Shown here piece by piece: positions 32,998 to 43,797 of a stretch of DNA of 64,000 nt. Under the pieces are notes generated by a model. That model searched no databases, was not told the origin of the DNA, and was given only the letters and a program-made list of their open reading frames with translations. The stretch's first letter is position 1, and every line of letters begins with the position of its first letter. Position numbers and translations under genes: made by a program. The DNA comes from Imbricaverruca yamaguchii (taxonomy: Eukaryota > Arthropoda > Thecostraca > Neoverrucidae). The stretch lies in contig JAOTOL010001655.1 in the NCBI GenBank assembly GCA_034440575.1, forward strand, positions 1,116,001 to 1,180,000, given 5' to 3'.

Positions 32998-34462
32998 GCA
33001 ACGCGGTTCAGTTGTGGTACATTTCCACGACATATATAGGATAATCTGCTGTCCATTCCTCCCCGTCCGATTCTGCACTCACAACCTCATGAAATTACAG
33101 AGAGAAATCAAACATTGTGTTTGTGAGAGACTGATTTTAGCAGTTTATGTTCCTAGCTTCCGATCGTTTTGTCCGAGTGGGGGGTCATCTTGATTGTCCG
33201 AGCTCACCCGCTTCGCCACACATGGAAGGAAGACCTGCGAGTTCCTTGTGCATTGATCATGTTGTCCATGTCTGCTGGTAAGCTAGCTTTGGAAACGCGT
33301 AGCAAGTCAGTTCTTCTGCTTGTACATGAGAATACACTGCAGATTAGTCTCATTGTGTTCATCCCTATGCGCAGTCAATGCTGGAAATGCTCTTACTGCC
33401 AAACTTGCCTATTATAGTCGATGATGATATGCTACACACTTCTAGTGAAACGTCAATGAAATACCGAACGCATTAGTTAACTGGTTGAATACTGGTTCAA
33501 GGTGAACCCCCCCCCCCCTATATCCCACACATCTAGCGGCACCGTGGCGCCTGCCTCGACCGACTGAGTTTCGGCCTGGATGGATCGAGACCTTGAAACC
33601 CGATTATCGGCCTGGATGGTCGCTACACTATTTCCCTGCCAGCCAAGGCTCTCATCACCATCTACGTGGCGCCGGCTCATCGCAGCAGTATCCACACGAG
33701 GTGCTCACATGTCTGCGTGTCACCGCTCCTCAAGAAGCTGATGATCTCAGCAAGCAACACCCTCCCATCTCGACACGTGGCTCCCGCCACACGGCCAGGC
33801 CCACCTGAACCCCGCACACCCTCCCCCTCTCCAGACTCTGCACTCCACCACTGACCGGCAATGCAAACACTTAGCCGACCGGGCCGCGGAGAAGAATCTC
33901 GGTGAAGGTTGCCGACGCCTCTTACATTATTCATACTGCGCTGATCTATTCATTCAATATGTTCACTTTCGTTGACTGCCGGCCGGTGGGCTGGCGGGCC
34001 ACATTCGCGCCCGCGCGGTCGGTCATCGCGCCGAGTGGCGCCGCCGCCACCGGCCGTGCGACCGCCACACTGACCTAACCCACACCTCCCGCCACACCGG
34101 CAAGGTCACGCCGCCGCGTCGCCGCGGCAAAAAGTCACCCGCGCGCCAAGTGCGACTCAGATTCTAATTACTACACGACCTAATTTGAATTACAAAATAA
34201 TGGTAATGAGCGCGCGGACAAGTTGCGGGCGTTCATTCATAAAGCCGGCCGCGGGATGAGTGACCGGCTGCGTGCCGGTCGCCGCTGCACTCGTATTGGT
34301 AAGCGGTACGCGTCTGCTAATGAGCGCGCCGCCTCCATTCACAGAGCCGATGCAAATGCCGCATCTGGCGGGCGCCGGGCGGGTACGGCCGCCGCCGCCG
34401 CTGGAGGTCGGCCGGCCGCCCAGCACCGGCAGAGGGCGGCGGCCGCGGCCGGCCGATCAGGG
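32998..34462. other. unique DNA with C-run and CpG-rich end
   Basis: A C-run lies at about 33508-33517. TCGGCCTGGATGG occurs twice near 33570 and 33609. Bases 34000-34460 are CpG-rich but contain an AT-rich island at 34155-34205 with CTAATTAC, CTAATTTG and GGTAATGAG, plus an octamer ATGCAAAT at 34350-34357. No gene is recognised. Confidence 0.4.
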
Positions 34463-34975
34463 TGTGGCGCCGGCCGACGGATGGTGCTGGCTGACGGATG
34501 GTGTAGGTGTGGCGCCGGCCGACGGATGGTGCTGGCTGACGGATGGTGTAGGTGTGGCGCCGGCTGACGGATGGTGCTGGCTGACGGATGGTGTAGGTGT
34601 GGCGCCGGCTGACGGATGGTGTTGGCCGTGGGTGGTGTGGGTGTGGCACTGGCTGACGGATGGTGCTGGCTGACGGATGGTGTGGGTGTGGCGCCGGCTG
34701 ACGGATGGTGCTGGCTGACGGATGGTGTGGTGTGGCACTGGCTGACGGATGGTGGCTTGGCCGCGGATGGTGCTGGGTGGATGGTGTAGGTGTGGCACTG
34801 GCTGACGGATGGTGCTGGCTGACGGATGGTGTTGGCTGACGGATGGTGCGGAGGTGTGGCGCCGGCCGACGGTGGTGTGGTGGGTGGTGTGGGTGGTGCC
34901 GGCACTGGCTGACGGATGGTGCTGGCCGGGGGTGGTGTGGGTGTGGCACTGGCTGACGGATAGTGCTAGCTGGAA
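34463..34975. repeat. 45-bp minisatellite (CTGACGGATGGTG)
   Basis: About 11 units of a 45-bp repeat made of two GACGGATGGTG blocks, one followed by CTGGCT and the other by TAGGTGTGGCGCCGGC. Later units lose or shorten one block. Confidence 0.93.
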
Positions 34976-35356
34976 GTATGGTGCTGGCTGGGGGTGGTGC
35001 GATGCCGGTCGGCAGATCAAGGTGCAGTTAGTGAGGCACCAGTCGGCAGGTGGTGCCGAGTGAGGATGGTATCACATTGGATGAGATGATGAGATAATGT
35101 GCTGAGTCACCGAGTGCTAAGCATGCTGTCAGTCGGGTGTTGCTGACGTCAGCTGACGGCAGCTGACGCTAGCCACGGCTGGCTGCCGGCTGCAGGCAAT
35201 ACTGCACCAGATTTTTGATATAATTCGTCAGTTTTGTGTCCATGCGGCCCACAAATAGTCGTGAAATTGTCGGATAATTAGCGTGACGTCGGGAGCCAGG
35301 TGGCAGCTGCGTAACTGAAGTCTAATTAAATGGTCATTGGAACAAGCAACCATGTC
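34976..35356. other. unique spacer
   Basis: No gene. It contains an exact TGACGTCA at 35144-35151 within GCTGACGTCAGCTGACGGC, a small CTGACG-rich patch. Confidence 0.4.
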
Positions 35357-35505
35357 GTACCGAGCCGAATGGGGAATCTGTGCCAAGCTGAATGGGGAAT
35401 ATGTACCAAGCCGAATGTACCGAGACGAGTGGGAGGTTCCGTACCGAACAAAGTGTAGTATTCCGTACCGAGCCGAGTGGGGGATTCCGTATCGAGCCGA
35501 GTGGT
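35357..35505. repeat. 23-24-bp minisatellite (GTACCGAGCCGA)
   Basis: Seven diverged units marked by GTACCGAGCCGARTGGGG, one of them shortened to 14 bp. Confidence 0.88.
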
Positions 35506-35821
35506 GGACTCTGGACGGATCCAGACATGTGAGCCAGGCCGCATTTAGCTGGCGTAAGTATGACTGCAACGCCGTGGCCTAAGTATGGACGCATTTGCGT
35601 AGCGTGCAAGGACACACGAGCGACACGCGCCTCGCCGCACATTCGTGATGGGAGTCTGGGTGGCTGAGTGCCGGAAACCTGGCCGTCTCGCCCGGCATGG
35701 GCTCGGCTATTCGGCACGTGCTCGGCCTCGTCTCTCCGGCGTGGGCCTGCGGGGCTGGCGGTGACGTCATCCGCACCGACCCGAATGGCCGGTCTTCGCC
35801 GGGGCGGCGACACCAGCGACC
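35506..35821. other. unique spacer
   Basis: GC-rich unique DNA with a TGACGTCA word at 35762-35769. No gene recognised. Confidence 0.4.
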
Positions 35822-36410
35822 GACTGTGATGGGTAGGAGGGGCCATGGGTCCTGCAACGGGGCTTATATGTCCTGCAACGACTGTGATGGGTACGAAGTG
35901 GCTATAGGTCCTGCAACGGGGCTTATATGTCCTGCAACGACTGTGATGGGTACGAGCGGACCATGGGTCCTGCAACGGGGCTTATATGTCCTGCAACGAC
36001 TGTGATGGGTACGAAGTGGCTATAGGTCCTGCAAGGACTGCGCCTGGTACGATAGTACCATCGGTCCTGCAAGGACTGCGTCGGGTACGAAGTGGCTATA
36101 TGTTCTGCAAGGACTGCGCCTGGTACGATAGTACCATCGGTCCTGCAAGGATTGCGTCGGGTACGAAGTGGCTATATGTCCTGCAAGGACTGCGTCGGGT
36201 ACGCTAGGACCGTAGGTACTGTAACGACTGTGTCGGATACGAAGGGGCTAAATGCCATGCAATGATTGTGTCGGGTACGATTGGGCTATAGGTTCTACAA
36301 CGACTGTTGTGGGTACGACGGCCTATATGTGCTGTAGCGACTGTGGCGAGTGCGACGGAGCTGTATGCTCTGCTGTGACTGTATTGGGTACGACGGATAT
36401 ATAGGTCCTG
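35822..36410. repeat. 38-bp minisatellite (GTCCTGCAACGACTG)
   Basis: About 14 units of 38 bp with GTCCTGCAACGACTGTGATG and GGTACGAAGTGGCTATA. The first few are joined to a 21-bp extra block (CAACGGGGCTTATAT), making 59-bp units. Divergence increases to the right. Confidence 0.93.
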
Positions 36411-36689
36411 CGACACTCATACATAAGCTTAATAATTACCATTAAGCTAACTGTGAACACCAGTACCTCACTCGCGTTCACGTGACCCATGGTACATTGT
36501 CGATTGTCAGCGCCGTCCGTAATCCCGTTCTCACTCCCCGCACCCTCCTCTCCTTCTCCCACCAGACGCTACTTCAACCGACTTATCATCTCTGTGGCGA
36601 CCTCACCTGTCCCTGCCCAAGCGCTCCCATCCTGCCTTTCCCTCGCCAGATGTGCGCTCAGCTGACGCGTGCTCACGTCGGCCTTAGCT
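36411..36689. other. C/T-rich spacer
   Basis: Unique DNA that becomes pyrimidine-rich and merges into the next array. Confidence 0.4.
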
Positions 36690-37135
36690 ATCCCCGCCTT
36701 CAGCAGCCCAGCCGACCCTTAACTGTTCCTGCATTCAGCAGCCCAGTCGACCCCTTAGCCGTCCCTGCTTTCAGCATCCCTGTCCACCATTTAGCTGTCC
36801 TTGCCTTCGGCACCCCAGCTGACCTTTCCCTTCCCAGTGGTGGACTAAGTTGACGCGCCTCACAACGACATTAGCCGTCCCTGTCTTCAGCACTCCATCC
36901 GACCTCTTAGCTGTCCCTGCCTTCAGCACTCCATCAGGATCCCTTAGCAGTCCCTGCCTTCAGCAGCCCAGTCGACCCCTTAGCTGTCCCTACTTTCAGC
37001 ATCGCAGTCCACCACTTAGCTGTCCTTGCATTCAACACCTCAGCCGAACTTTCCATTTCCAGGTGTGGACTAAGTTGACGCGCCTCACAGCGACATTAGC
37101 TGTCACTGCCTTCAACACCTCAGCCGACCCCGTTC
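36690..37135. repeat. ~35-bp degenerate minisatellite
   Basis: About 12 diverged units with TTAGCTGTCCCTGCCTTCAG and CACCCCAGCCGACC. Two stretches (around 36780-36860 and 37020-37100) repeat as larger blocks ending in GTGGACTAAGTTGACGCGCC, so a segment of about 220-240 bp was duplicated as well. Confidence 0.88.
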
Positions 37136-38190
37136 TTTTTGCTTGCGACCTCCGCTAGCTGTTGTGCTCTGTATTGACCCAAACTGCGCCTGCCTTCAGC
37201 TCTCTCAGCTGACCTCGGTCGGCAGCGACGCCTCTCACCGACGGCGACCACCCACGCTCGCCTTCACCTGGCGGGACGCGCCCATCGCCGCCAGCGCCGT
37301 CGGCCAGCGCCGTCGGCCACCGCCGTCGACCACCGCCGCCCGCGTCACGTGAATAAACACGGCGCTGCGTCGGCTCCGCCCACCGGCGCCGCGTGCATCT
37401 GCGCGCCGGCCCGAGCAGGGGTGGAGTCGCTTTACGGTGCTGTTTTCGACGGCGCACACCTCGCCGCTGACCGTAACTCCTTTGTCCCACCTCGACGATG
37501 ACTTTCAAATCCTCTCCCAAACCGGGAATTTATGTTGTTTGGCGGCCGACGCCGGCTGGCCGGACGCCGGCCGGCGCGGCCGCCGCCGACCTGCAGGCGG
37601 GCGTGACGTGACGTGACGCTGGGTGGGGCCGCGTGTCGCCGCCGGCAGGTCAGCGTCTTGGGCCGGCGACACGCACCTCGGACGGGCCGTCGCGCCGGGC
37701 GGCCGCTCTGCATGCTAAGCGCCGCCACATGGCGGTGGGTACTGTGCAGCCGGCCCGACCGGGCGGCCACTCAGGCGCTCGGCCGATGTCGGCCAGCTCC
37801 GGCTCCGGCACCGTCTGGGGCAGCGCCGACGCCGCCGGCGGACGGCCGCGGCTCGGCACGCTTCCGCCTCGTTATTCGACGCTTTCCGGTATGTACGGGA
37901 CGCGTGTCGGGAGACCAGATGTCTCTGCATCGGGTCTCCAAAGTCCGTCTATTCATTTCACTCGCCACAATGGACCGTCATGCCACCGTTGGCGACAGGG
38001 GCGCAACAACGAGCTGATGAACAAGAGGGCAAAAATCACGTTGAAGCCGTATATTTTCATGCCAACTATGCAACTCATCAGGGACTACTCTACTTCGGCC
38101 CACAGTCTCGAGCCGGTAGCCGGCAGTGGCAGTGGTGGGGCCCACCCCACCCTCAGCCGGCACTTCACAGAGCCCCTGTCGGTCACACAT
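37136..38190. other. CpG-rich unique DNA
   Basis: Bases 37285-37335 hold a short CCGTCGGCCA repeat. Bases 37540-37880 are CpG- and GGCCGG-dense. Frames of 130-300 codons cross this block into the next array but show no recognised domain. Confidence 0.4.
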
Positions 38191-38478
38191 GTCAGCTGGA
38201 ACTGTCACACGTATCGGCGGGAACTGTCACACGTGTCAGCGGGAACTGTCACACTTGTCAGCGGGAACTATCACACGTGTCGGCGGGAACTGTCACACAT
38301 GTCAGCGGGAACGGTCACACGTGTCGGCGGGAACTGTCACACGTGTCGGCGGGAACTGTCACACATGTCAGCGGGAACTGTCACACGTGTCAGCGGGAAC
38401 GGTCACACGTGTCAGCGGGAACGGTCACACGTGTCGGCGGGAACTGTCACACGTGTCGGCGGGAACTGTCACACGTCA
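38191..38478. repeat. 22-bp minisatellite (AACTGTCACACGTGTC)
   Basis: Thirteen 22-bp units AACTGTCACACGTGTC plus GGCGGG or AGCGGG. Eight carry the palindrome ACACGTGT with its CACGTG core. Two variant bases alternate irregularly. Confidence 0.95.
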
Positions 38479-38810
38479 GCCGAACGAGAGCGCTTCCAGG
38501 GCCGGCGGGACCCGCCGCCGTCTAAACGGAACCATTGTACGCGTTTTATATCGAAGTGATAGGTTATAAAACGACTCAAAGGCGTATATCTGGCGACATG
38601 GGCTGGGCAGGCCGAGTCCCGCCGGCGTTCCCGCATCGAATAAAGCCAGCCCGCCGGTCCGATTTAACCTGTTGAACACAGACATTAGCCAACGCATTGA
38701 AATCGGTTCCCATGGTGGGCCTTTTCAGCTCGCGGGAAACGCTACAGTCGGGTCGGCGCCAATCAAAGGCTGGCACCGCACCGTCGCTGGCGGAGGGGGA
38801 AGCTCGTCTG
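38479..38810. other. unique spacer
   Basis: No recognised feature. Confidence 0.4.
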
Positions 38811-39170
38811 GGGACGCTGGCGGAGCCGACACGCCACCGGTCGCCGGTCCGCCGGCCGGGGAGGTGAGCAGACACTGGCGGCCCCAACCCGCCCAGATCA
38901 GGGACAGAACGGGAGCACGGCACGGCACGAGCAGCGCCAACGTTTGGAAACGATGCTGGAGCCGACACGTCGCTGGTCTGCCAGCCTGGAAGGTGAGCAG
39001 ACACTGGTGGCCCCAACCCGCCCAGACCAGGCAAAGAACGGGAGCACGGCACGGCACGAGCAGCTCCGACGTTTGGGGACGACGCTGGAGCCGACACGTC
39101 GCTGGTCTGCCAGCCGGGAAGGTGAGCAGACACTGGTGGTCCCAACCCATCCAGAGCAGGGAAGGAAGGG
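38811..39170. repeat. 129-bp tandem repeat, ~2.8 copies
   Basis: GGTGAGCAGACACTGG recurs at 38863, 38992 and 39121, exactly 129 bp apart. A partial copy precedes the first. Units share CGGGAGCACGGCACGGCACG and CTGGAGCCGACACG. Confidence 0.94.
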
Positions 39171-39264
39171 CAAGATGGAAGAGCTCACGAGCGACTCCGG
39201 CGCCGCATGCGAGAGACCAGTGAAGGAAAGATGCAGAGGTAATGCACGTCCAGTCGTCCGCCAG

Positions 39265-39400
39265 CCCAGAGACAGAACAGAGCCGGTGTGGCAGAAACAG
39301 TCCAGAGACAGAACAGAGTCGGTGTGGCAGAAACAGCCCAGATGCAGAATAGAGCCGGTGTGGTAGAAACAGCCCAGAGGCATAACAGAGTCGGTGTGCG
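39265..39400. repeat. 36-bp tandem repeat, 4 copies
   Basis: Units share CCCAGAGACAGAACAGAG followed by CCGGTGTGGCAGAAACAG; the last is incomplete and runs directly into the 178-bp dispersed repeat at 39396. Confidence 0.92.
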
Positions 39401-39573
39401 TGCGCATGTGCACGGCAGTGCGTGTGCAAGTGCACAGCGAATGCACGCTCAGCTTTTAAAGAAAGGAAGGGATGAGGCTGGAGTGGCTCGTACGCATCTC
39501 TAGCTCGGTCTGTGTATTGAGGTATGACAAATATTGCAGTACGAGACCAACCGAGGAGGGAAAGGGGACGCTG
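39396..39573. repeat. 178-bp dispersed repeat, copy 1
   Basis: It matches 41169-41346 in the same orientation over 178 bp with about a dozen substitutions and no net length change. Shared text includes GCAAGTGCACRGCGAATGCA, CTCGTACGCATCTCTAGCTC and GACAAATATTGCAGTACGAG. Edges are sharp on both sides. No tRNA head is visible, so the class is unknown. Confidence 0.88.
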
Positions 39574-40818
39574 TCGAGCCAAAAGCGACGGGAATGTGTG
39601 GAGGTACATACCATAATTTTAAGCATCCCACCAGGAGCTGTGACACGTTGACCGGGACCTGATAATCCTCTACACACGTGACTTCCTGATCATGTTTTGA
39701 ACACACGAACTGCGTAGGAAATGTATTGCAACACGTTGGGTCTCTTGCTATTTGCAAGAACAGAGCAGTGCCATAAATATTATAGAGGATCTGGTTCATT
39801 AGAGACCAACTATGAAGACGATCGCACTAGTGATAATGAGCGTGACATATTTGAGATCATATGCTTCAAGTCTGATGCCGTGCAGCATTTTTATTTGACG
39901 CCGAGGAAAAACAGGCGCTACGCCACCCAGGAATCTTCCACTCGCTGGTTTGTTGTGCGGAATGGGGGCTAGTGAACTCAGCCTATGGTTGCAGACCCGG
40001 CCCGTCCGCAGTCGGCATTCTAATCGGCTCCGGGCGCGGCAAACAGTTTTACAAACATCGCCGCCGTAAAAAGCTGACCAAATTAGTGGACGTGGACGCC
40101 GTAAAGCGTGGCGACTAGCGGCACCGGGGCATCACGTGCGCACGTCGAATGCCCGGCCGGCGGCGGCCGGCGCACGCGGCACTCGCAGCATCTGCTAAAT
40201 GTGTCGACCGAATTCCGTGGCCAGCTCGCGATGACTATCTCGGCGGCCGCCGGAGAGGGGTTGGTGGGGTGGGTGGGGCACCCGGCGCGATCGTCGTCCC
40301 AACCCCGCCGCGAGAGCCGCGCCGGGATCCGTCGCCCGGACGCAGAACGGGTTTCTGCCGGGCGCGAATCGCAAAACCGCCGCCCGCTACCAGGACGCCG
40401 ACGATGTTCGTCGTCGAAAAAACCTGAATGGTCAGACGGGTGTTGGTTTTTTGCGGCGGGCGCGGTCACGTGACGGGCCGGCCGGTCGTCTGCGGCACGA
40501 GCTGTTGGCACGCGGGCACTACCGCTCCAAACCTGTCCGGTGACGCTCCGCCGACCGGCCGCCGGCCGCCGGCGCCGGCGCAACACACTGTGTGTCCCAC
40601 ATACAGGCGGACGGACGGAGTTTCGGTGTTCCTCGTGCTAGATGGCTGATATTGAAGGTTAAACACTGCGTGAGCACGAGAAGTGCTTTAAGGAGATCAA
40701 GCTGAACTCCGAGAATGTAAAATGGCACGGTCTGAAAATGTGTGTCCATAGGAATTATCGATGTGAGCACGGTGTGTGCTTTGCATTAAATTCATAAAGG
40801 TACATGTTTAGTCCATGG
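39574..40818. other. unique DNA with CpG-rich block
   Basis: Bases about 40120-40600 are CpG-rich. The rest is balanced. No recognised gene. Confidence 0.4.
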
Positions 40819-40880
40819 TACTCCTTGTATACAAGGAGTATCTGGATATATCCAGATAAAACACATGATAAGTATCATGT
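40819..40880. other. three adjacent palindromes
   Basis: A perfect 22-bp palindrome at 40819-40840 (half-site TACTCCTTGTA) is followed without a gap by a perfect 16-bp palindrome TCTGGATATATCCAGA (40841-40856). Six bases later comes an inverted repeat ACATGATA-AG-TATCATGT (40863-40880). Each could form a hairpin or cruciform or bind a symmetric factor. No gene lies alongside. Confidence 0.9.
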
Positions 40881-41168
40881 TTGTGAAAAATAATACGTCC
40901 CTTTCTCTTCCCGTGCTCCTAAATTACTTTTCTCTTTCCCATGCAATAACATTTTCGTTACTCAACAAACTAGAAGCTTTTCTAGAGAGGAAGTATCAGA
41001 TACTGCACGTCAGTCATTGAAAACATGGCGTGGTAGTTAGAAAGAAAATGGATGGATCATCAAAACGAATGGATCATCCGTCTGGGTTAAGTACCAAACA
41101 TCCAATGCGTTTTACTGTTGCACTTTACATATATGTACGGGTCAAACGTTTGGGTTGCAGCTCGTTGT
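40881..41168. other. AT-rich spacer
   Basis: Unique AT-rich DNA between the palindromes and the second 178-bp repeat. Nothing is recognised. Confidence 0.4.
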
Positions 41169-41346
41169 GTGCGTGCGCACGTGCGCAGCAGTGCGTGTGC
41201 AAGTGCACGGCGAATGCACGCTCAGCTTCGAAAGAAAGGAAGGGATGAGGCTGGGGTGGCTCGTACGCATCTCTAGCTCGGTCTGTGTATTGAAGTATGA
41301 CAAATATTGCAGTACGAGACCAACCGAGGCAGGAAAGGGGACGCTG
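41169..41346. repeat. 178-bp dispersed repeat, copy 2
   Basis: Direct-orientation partner of 39396-39573, with start-to-start distance 1773 bp. Flanks on both sides are unrelated to those of copy 1, which fits insertion of a mobile repeat or duplication of a defined segment. Confidence 0.88.
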
Positions 41347-41614
41347 CCTATGTGGCCCCATTACTATGTGAGTCCCGTTTTTATGCGATTTGTGGCGTTG
41401 TTGTACTTACAATCATGACTAATTAATCAGCTTTGCATTTATAGGTGATATGTGCATACACTATGTGCTATGTGATATGTGCGTACAGTGTGTTGGCAAA
41501 TGCATTGCGGGGATTGGTTCGGACACTGACCGGTCAGCCTTGGGAACACTCATTCTCACCACCAGAATGTCATTTGAAGTAGACAAGTCCAGGCACCGTT
41601 TGACCACCAGTTAC
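41347..41614. other. unique spacer
   Basis: Includes small GTGATATGTGCRTACA duplicates near 41446 and 41471. No gene. Confidence 0.4.
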
Positions 41615-42015
41615 CGGAGGAAATTCGAGCTAATCGCGATATCAGGCGGTACCCTTCTACCTGGAGGAACTCGAGCTAACCACATCAAGCGGCATTATTC
41701 TGTCTGGGAGGAAATCGAGCTAATCACGATAGCAGGTGGTACCCTAATAACTGGAAGACATCGAACTAATCACATCAGGCGGTACCCTTCCACTTTGGAG
41801 AAATCGACCTAACCAAGATAGCAATAGGTATCCTTCTACCTGGAGGAAATCGAGCTCATCATAACATCAGGCGGTATCCTTCTACCTAGGGGAAATCGAG
41901 CTAATCATGATATCAGTTTGCACCCTTCTACCTGGGGGAAATCGAACTGATCACATCAGGGGATACACTTCTACCTAGAGGACACCAAACAAATCACGAT
42001 ATCAGGTGGCATCCC
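41615..42015. repeat. ~46-bp degenerate minisatellite
   Basis: About nine units marked by GAAATCGAGCTAATCACGAT, ATCAGGCGGTA and CCTTCTACCTGGAG. Divergence is high, so this is one of the older arrays. Confidence 0.9.
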
Positions 42016-42149
42016 TCGCACTCGAGAAATGCCGCAAAGCTCATCATGGATGCTGGAAGCAGCCGCAGCACGGTGTGCGTCAGACTCGACGCAGCTGAGC
42101 CAAGTGTGTCCTCCTGCCTGCACCACTGAAGGACTGGACGTGGGCTGGC

Positions 42150-42480
42150 AGGCGACGGCCGCGGCACACATGTCTGCCACTGGTCCTTGACACAGAGAAG
42201 CCCACCACCTCCGCGGCACACATTTCTACCGCTGGCCCGTGACACAGAGAAGCCCACCACCTCCGCGGCACACATCTCTACCGCCGGCCCGTGACACAGA
42301 AGAGCTCACCGCCTCCGCGTTACACATCTCTACCGCCGGCCCGTGACACAGAAGAGCCCACCGCCTCCGCGTTACACACACTTACCGCTCGCCCGTGACG
42401 CAGAGAAGCCCACCACCTCCGCGTTACACACACTTACCGCTCCCTCGTGACGCAGAGAAGCCCACCGCCGGCGCTGCACA
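42150..42480. repeat. 52-bp minisatellite
   Basis: Six to seven units, period exactly 52 where measured (42213, 42265, 42317). Shared words are CACACATCTCTACCG, GGCCCGTGACACAGAGAAGC and CCACCTCCGCG. Confidence 0.94.
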
Positions 42481-43302
42481 CTCACTCCGCCAGGCACGGC
42501 GATTTTCCGGCGTCTCCGCCGTCGGCGATGTTTGAAAATACACAACAATCGCGAAAACAAACATCGCCGCGGCGCCGGGCGGCAGCTGGGCGTGCACGAC
42601 GAACGCCGCGCCGCTCTTTGAGTCAGGTGTGAGGTTCTGGCCCGCCCGGGGATCAGCGCCACAAAAGAGGGCGCTGCGCGAATAAAGCGGCGGCGCGATC
42701 GTCCCGCGCGCGCGCGCGTCCCCCCGTCGGTCCGTGTCCGGGCGCCCACAAAGCGGGTCGCGGCGGGTCGGCAGCGGCAGAGGCGGCAGCAGAGGCGGCG
42801 GTGGCAGAGGCGGCGGTGGCGAGGAGGCGGCTGAGGCGGCGGCAGAGGCGGCGGTGGCGAGGAGGCGGCTGAGGCGGCATGGTGGCGAGCCGGTCGGCCC
42901 AACGAGGCGCGAGCGGCCGGCGCGGCCGCTTTTTACGCGCCGTATTGAAGTGCCAGTCAGCCGGACGCACCTAATCCTTCGCCGCGAGAACAATTATCTC
43001 CTTGTCCACACAGATAAACAATTGCGCGCCGACGTTGATGGAGACAAAAAGAGAGGTGAGAATGAGGCAAACAAGCGACGGCGAAGGCGAGTGCGCCGGG
43101 TAATGCGTACGCCGGCGGTAACTGGATAGTGATGAGATTCCGATAGAGGCGCAGATAGTGTCTGATTGCAGTCGAGCTGGGCGTGCGTGCCCCGCGCCAT
43201 GCAGGGGCGGTATGGGTCCGTCACGGCCGTGCAGATCCGGTGACGCGTCGCCAGTGGTGCAGCGGAGCTAACACGAAACCGTCGGGGACTGACGAGACCC
43301 TC
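42481..43302. other. CpG-rich block with GGCGGC repeat
   Basis: CpG-dense from 42490 to 42960, including a GAGGCGGCGGTGGC-type repeat at about 42775-42890. Right of 42970 it is balanced. Open frames are multiphase and unrecognised. Confidence 0.45.
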
Positions 43303-43797
43303 CAGGTCGGACGCCACACCGCACAGCTCAGGTCGGACGCCACATCACACAGCTCAGGTCGGACGTCACATCACACAGCTCAGGTCGGACGTCACATCAC
43401 ACAGCTCAGGTCGGACCCCACACCACACAGCTCAGGTCGGACCCACACAGACGCCACACCACACAGCTCAGGTCGGACGCCACACCACACAGCTTAGGTC
43501 GGACGTCACATCACACAGCTCAGGTCGGACGTCACACCACACAGCTCAGGTCGGACGCCACACCGCACAGCTCAGGTCGGACGCCACATCACACAGCTCA
43601 GGTCGGACGTCACATCACACAGCTCAGGTCGGACGTCACATCACACAGCTCAGGTCGGACGCCACATCACACAGCTCAGGTCGGACGTCACATCACACAG
43701 CTCAGGTCGGACGTCACATCACACAGCTCAGGTCGGACGCCACATCACACAGCTCAGGTCGGACGCCACATCACACAGCCCAGATCGGACGCCACAG
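43303..43797. repeat. 26-bp minisatellite (CACAGCTCAGGTCGGACG)
   Basis: About 19 units of CACAGCTCAGGTCGGACG plus TCACATCA or CCACATCA. One unit has an inserted ACGCCACACAG-like piece. Very homogeneous, so probably recently amplified. Confidence 0.95.

Noticed and set aside
43303..43797. CRISPR-like regular 26-bp repeats
   Set aside because: The units are contiguous tandem copies with no unique spacers, and the window is eukaryotic.
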